From contig JAQUYD010000006.1 of assembly GCA_028692035.1 (NCBI GenBank), forward strand, positions 1 through 64,000: a stretch of DNA of 64,000 nt, in the 5' to 3' direction. Each line of letters opens with the position of its first letter. Position 1 is the stretch's first letter. The position numbers were made by a program, and so were the translations under genes. This document shows, in pieces, positions 60,604-64,000 of this stretch. The notes under the pieces were generated by a model, which was given only the letters and a program-made list of their open reading frames with translations, searched no databases and was not told where the DNA came from. This stretch comes from Oscillospiraceae bacterium (lineage in GTDB: Bacteria > Bacillota > Clostridia > Oscillospirales > Ruminococcaceae).

Positions 60604-61990
60604 TTACTTCAATAGTTGCCCTGCTGGCAGCAATTCATTTTTCAACTTTGGAATTATAACACTAAAAAACAAGATTGCGCTGAAAATTGCTCCAATGGCA
60701 TCCGATATTGTTCCGGCCAAAAAGACGAAGGAAACATCGGCTATAAGTGGAATAACAAAAATGCAAATGACATAAACAATTTTTCGGAAAACGGAAAGTG
60801 GAAATGCAAACCTCACTTTTCCCATAGCAGTCAGCCCATCCACAAGGGCATACTGCACAGCCACACCGATCAGAGCCATCGTATACATCCGAAGGCTGGC
60901 GGAAGCCTGCAGGTTTAAGCTACTGTCCTGTAAAAACAGCCCGGTGAACAATTGCGGAAATACCTGTACGCCAATCCACAAAAATCCGATATAGGCTCCA
61001 CAAAGTGCAAATACACCAATAAATGCTTGACGGATTTTTTTGTAATGGCCGGCTCCGTAGTGGTAACTGTAAATTGTACCGCAGCCGGACGTGATCCCCT
61101 GCGCAGGGCAGGAAACAATCGTCATAAAACTCTGCACTACCGTTGCGCAGGTGATCAGTTGGTCGCCCCGGCTGATCCCTCCATATTTTCGGAGTATCAC
61201 ATTCAGCAGAATAATGATCAGATTGTCGAGAAGCGTGATCAAAAAGGACATGGAGCCGATGGATAAAATGCGCTGACAGAGTTCCCGCTTCAACCTGCAA
61301 AATCGCAAACGTATCGGCATTTTAGGGCTGCGAAGTTGCCAAACCACATAGACGGCCATGCAGCACTGGGAAATAACGGTTGCAGCAGCGGCCCCGGCAA
61401 TTCCCATATGAAAGACGAAAATCAACAGCGGGTCAAGAATAACATTTACCGCCGCTCCGATCACTACCGACAACATCCCCTGTTTTGAATACCCCTGTGC
61501 CAGAAGGAACTGGTTTAGCCCAACGCCACATAAAGAAGCCACTGTTCCGCAAATGTAAATCGTGAAGTAGGTATTGGTATAAGGGTACATAGTCTCACTG
61601 CACCCCAGCAGATAGAGCAGCGGCCGCCGCACCAAAAGCAAAACAACCGTAAGGAAAAGGGAAAGCCCTAAAAGCAGCAAGACCGCATTTCCCAAAACGG
61701 TATTTGCCCGTTTCTGGTCTTTCTGCCCCAGACTGATACTCATACTGGAAGCGCCCCCGATGCCCACCATATACGCGAAGGCGGTAACCGCTGTTAAAGC
61801 CGGGGCACAGATTCCGATACTTGCAAGGGCAGTTCCTCCGGTTTCCGGGATCTGCCCCACAAAAATGCGGTCAACAATGCTGTAGAGCATATTAAAAAAC
61901 TGCCCGAGCATAGCAGGAACCCCCAAACGAATAATCAGGTGTTGTACAGAATTTCCTTCCAATAGTTCCTCGGTCGTATGATGTTTAGGC
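60604..61990 (-). CDS. MATE-family efflux transporter
   Basis: A 462-residue, 12-helix multidrug/toxin extrusion protein starting at 61992 (MPKHHTTEELLEGNSVQHL). Typical first-repeat features are LIIRLGVPAMLGQFFNMLYS and IVDRIFVGQ near 35-45, and the second repeat starts near 230 (ILSIGSMSFLITLLDNLIII). The substrate is not known; cation- or proton-driven drug export is the family role. Its ATG shares bases with the stop of a 47-codon ORF upstream (TAATG). Confidence 0.92.
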
Positions 61991-61991
61991 A

Positions 61992-62135
61992 TTACAGTAC
62001 ACCAAATCCGAAACGGGCGGGCAGCAAAAATGCGTACCTGCCCGTTTCATTCCTTTCCGTAGTGGTTCTTTCTTCCTGAATGGTATTGGAGTTCTGGTTA
62101 TAGGCTTTCGCCACGCATTTCCATTCGCCATTCAT
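61992..62135 (-). CDS. 47-codon ORF coupled to the MATE gene, uncertain
   Basis: Too short for the ORF track. It starts MNGEWKCVAKAYNQNSNTI and ends ARFGFGVL. Its TAA overlaps the MATE start, which argues for coupling, but no ribosome site or family was recognised. It may be the tail of a decayed gene together with the ORF at 62138. Confidence 0.3.
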   Translation of the reverse strand: MNGEWKCVAKAYNQNSNTIQEERTTTERNETGRYAFLLPARFGFGVL

Positions 62136-62137
62136 CT

Positions 62138-62347
62138 TCAGCAGAAGAGAACGTCTGCGAAGTCGATGCAGTTGCCCCAGCCTTCTTCCAGCACACGCAC
62201 AACGGCCAGAGCTTCTTCTACCATCAGCACATCAACGCGGGTTTTGAAATTATCACCACCTGGTACGGTGTCAACATTCTGGTAAAACTGCTCAATAGAG
62301 CCCATGCTCCACAGCCGTAAGCCGAAGGCTTTTATGGTATTGTCCAA
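62138..62347 (-). CDS. Small acidic ORF, uncertain
   Basis: A 69-residue frame, more convincing from an internal ATG (MGSIEQFYQNVDTVPGG, then VLMVEEALAVVRVLEEGW). No family was recognised and upstream frames are short, so it may be part of a decayed gene with the neighbouring 47-codon ORF, which begins two bases after its stop. Confidence 0.3.
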   Translation of the reverse strand: MDNTIKAFGLRLWSMGSIEQFYQNVDTVPGGDNFKTRVDVLMVEEALAVVRVLEEGWGNCIDFADVLFC

Positions 62348-62387
62348 ACAGATCCGGAATCATCTGTCCATTTTTCTTCTGCTTTTT

Positions 62388-62430
62388 CTCTAATTTGTTA
62401 TAAAGCGAAATGCTTTATAACAAATTAGAG
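62388..62430. repeat. 19-bp perfect inverted repeat
   Basis: CTCTAATTTGTTATAAAGC, five-base loop GAAAT, then the exact complement. It overlaps the last codons of the flavoprotein gene, whose TAA lies in the arm. No T run follows on either strand. It may be a terminator without tail or a mobile-element relic. Confidence 0.6.
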
Positions 62431-62973
62431 ATTGTTTCCAAGTTCAAAGGCTTTTTGAATTTCGGGCTTTCCGGCGATGTCGCCCACATCACCGTTTCCT
62501 CCTGCAAGGACATGGCCCAGATTATTCCACTTCAGATGTTCCATCAGATGGTCATAATAAAGCACAACATCCTCAAAGCCATATCCCTCTGCTGACATCA
62601 GCAGCGCTGATGATTTGTTGTGTCCACGGAGTAAATTGCCGTCACCCTCCTCCAGCGCAAACAGGCGGTCAATCGCTGTTCTGATCTGACCACTCATATT
62701 CCAGTAGTACAGCGGAGTCGCAAGAACAATCACATCACATTCCTTTACCGCCGGATAAATCTGCATCATATCATCCTTTTGAACGCAAGGACATTCTCTG
62801 CTGCTGTGGCCGCCAAAGCATCCTTTACAGCCATGAATGTTCATACTGTCCAGAAAGAACTCCGTTACTGCGTTTCCCGCACTTTCTGCGCCCTTGGTAA
62901 AAGAATGTACCAGCGCAGATGTATTTCCATTTTTTCGTGGACTTCCATTCAAAATAACTATATTTTTTCCCAT
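62425..62973 (-). CDS. NADPH-dependent FMN reductase-like flavoprotein
   Basis: A 182-residue flavodoxin-fold protein: NIVILNGSPRKNGNTSALV holds the FMN phosphate loop near residues 8-16, ATPLYYWNMSGQIRTAIDR near 85-103 is the second FMN loop. A cysteine-containing insert (GCKGCFGG and CPCVQKDDM) resembles the iron-sulfur flavoprotein group. It lies 11 bp after the flavin reductase gene on the same strand, so the two may share flavin redox chemistry. Confidence 0.85.
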   Translation of the reverse strand: MGKNIVILNGSPRKNGNTSALVHSFTKGAESAGNAVTEFFLDSMNIHGCKGCFGGHSSRECPCVQKDDMMQIYPAVKECDVIVLATPLYYWNMSGQIRTAIDRLFALEEGDGNLLRGHNKSSALLMSAEGYGFEDVVLYYDHLMEHLKWNNLGHVLAGGNGDVGDIAGKPEIQKAFELGNNL

Positions 62974-62984
62974 ATATACCTCGC

Positions 62985-63556
62985 TTATTTCTTCATCAAG
63001 TCAGCGCCGCTTTTCCATGCCTGCCCAACTTTTTCGCCAATGGCAAAATAGCCATGCTGCATCTGGTCGAAAGCAAACGCATGAATTTTTGCTGCGTCAA
63101 TTTTGCCTGCATCATCCAATACTTTTTCATCTGCAATTACATTGATGATTTTCCCAAGGACGCGCAGACCATAAGGCTGGTTCTGCATTTCCACTACTTC
63201 GCACTCTAACGTAATCGGGTATTCTGTAATAACCGGAGCATCCACACGTTCACTCTTCACTGCATGAAGTCCTGTCCGTTCAAATTTATCCGCCATCTTG
63301 TTTGAAGTAGCAATGCCGAGGAAATCGGATTCTCTCAGCGTATCCACTCCTGGAACAGCAAGTGTAAACGCTTTTCTTGCTTCAATGTTTTCAACTGTCT
63401 TATGTTCGGCTTCCAGATTCAGTGCGACCATGTTCTCAGCACAGATTCCACCCCATGCCATCATCATAACATCGACCGTTTCATCCTCGTTATAAGTTCC
63501 AATCATATAGGTCGGCATCGGAAACAGGTACGGCTGTACGCTAAATTTTTTTTCAT
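62985..63556 (-). CDS. Flavin reductase-like protein with a frameshift near the start
   Basis: A flavin reductase/flavoredoxin family protein that binds FMN. The open frame in the track starts at 63518 (MPTYMIGTYNEDETVD). Upstream in the same frame, FSVQPYLFPMP matches the usual family N-terminus. The best start, ATG 63556 with GGAGAAAAATT, is out of frame by one base because the following run has eight A instead of nine. So the gene is either a sequencing error, a slippery start, or disrupted. The core (MMMAWGGICAENMVALNL) is intact. Confidence 0.75.
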
Positions 63557-63583
63557 AATTTTTCTCCTTTTCTTTTTCACAAT

Positions 63584-63663
63584 TTGACTTTTATTGCCTA
63601 TGACATTATAATCATAGCAAGAATAAAACTTTTTTCAAGTACGCACATTCAAGTGCGATACTT
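63584..63663 (+). promoter_or_regulatory. hxlR promoter and dyad operator
   Basis: TTGACT (63584-63589), 17-bp spacer, TATAAT (63607-63612). Downstream lies an imperfect dyad AAGTACGCAC / GTGCGATACTT (63637-63663), a likely HxlR operator between the divergent flavin reductase and hxlR genes. Confidence 0.65.
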
Positions 63664-63683
63664 ACTTAAAGGAGAGTGTGAAA

Positions 63684-64000
63684 ATGGGGATTATGTGCAT
63701 TCATGACGCAAACTTAGAGGGCACTGGTTTTAGCTACACAATGTCTCTAATTCAAGGGAAATATAAAATGTTTATTCTGTATACCCTTATGGAATTTAAG
63801 GTAGTCCGCTTTAACGAACTAAAAAAATATATAAAGACGATTTCCTACAAGACCCTTAGCTCAACATTAAAGGAATTAGAAACAGATGGTCTTGTCCACC
63901 GAGAGGAGTACCCGCAAATTCCTCCAAAAGTGGAGTATAGCTTAACTGAAAAGGGGAAATCTCTCATTCCAATATTGGATGGCATGTGTGAATGGGGAGA
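63684..64000 (+). CDS. HxlR-family regulator, cut by the window end
   Basis: The frame is open to the last base and so is missing from the ORF track. The start ATG 63684 follows AAAGGAG. The winged helix reads YTMSLIQGKYKMFILYTLME, then VVRFNELKKYIKTISYKTLS and YSLTEKGKSLIPILDGMCEW, the typical HxlR pattern. It faces the flavin reductase gene and probably regulates it in response to electrophiles or redox stress. The N-terminal MGIMCIHD has a cysteine that could sense such signals. About 105 codons are visible. Confidence 0.85.
   Translation, partial: MGIMCIHDANLEGTGFSYTMSLIQGKYKMFILYTLMEFKVVRFNELKKYIKTISYKTLSSTLKELETDGLVHREEYPQIPPKVEYSLTEKGKSLIPILDGMCEWG

Overview
The window reads as a Gram-positive anaerobe of the class Clostridia, probably Oscillospirales or a relative. 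This is inferred from gene content and order: a dcw cell-wall/division cluster with mraZ first and ftsZ last, a MurE with the meso-DAP motif DNPR, ThyX instead of ThyA, HPr, a two-PASTA class B PBP, and AAGGAGG-type ribosome sites. No rRNA or tRNA gene and no CRISPR array was seen.

Region 1 (1 to about 22.4 kb) is a mobile element of the integrative and mobilizable type with a large defence cargo. A RepA-like ATPase, a possible iteron/cruciform site, a possible oriT and a MobV relaxase come first. A long tightly packed operon follows: half-length hsdS, hsdM, a CBASS anti-phage module (HNH-SAVED effector, CD-NTase, stand-alone E2-like protein), an unidentified three-helix membrane protein, full-length hsdS, two small ORFs, hsdR and a YgjP-like metallopeptidase. 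CBASS is thus inserted inside a type I restriction-modification operon with overlapping genes. A second operon pairs a sigma-70-family factor with a 1072-residue RecQ-like helicase that has large unassigned terminal domains; this pair is the best candidate for an undescribed system. The element ends with a tyrosine integrase, an XRE repressor, an excisionase-like HTH and a truncated second copy of repA. Two related candidate att sequences (near 19.86 and 22.41 kb) bracket this integrase module, suggesting tandem integration of two related elements, one reduced to a remnant.

Region 2 (22.9 to 43.5 kb) is ordinary chromosome: an envelope group (GT2-GtrA fusion, DUF368 lipid-carrier translocase, phosphodiester glycosidase), a DMT transporter, a DUF1292 protein, a short promoter-terminator transcript with a 29-codon ORF, pcrA, thyX-tmk, a DJ-1 protein, formyl-THF cyclo-ligase, mltG, a U32 peptidase-like protein, ptsH, uvrC, rsmD-coaD, a coiled-coil protein, and a MarR-regulated ABC exporter.

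Region 3 (43.5 to 60.5 kb) holds a cysteine synthase-like gene on the minus strand, then the dcw cluster mraZ-rsmH-ftsL-pbp-murE-murF-mraY-ftsW-murG-murA-ftsQ-ftsZ, preceded by four 10-bp-phased MraZ boxes. murD, murC and ftsA are not in it. A lipoprotein with three FMN-binding domains follows.

Region 4 (60.6 to 64 kb) looks more AT-rich and mostly reads on the minus strand: a MATE transporter, two small uncertain ORFs, an FMN reductase-like flavoprotein, a flavin reductase with an apparent poly-A frameshift at its start, and a divergent HxlR regulator cut by the window end.
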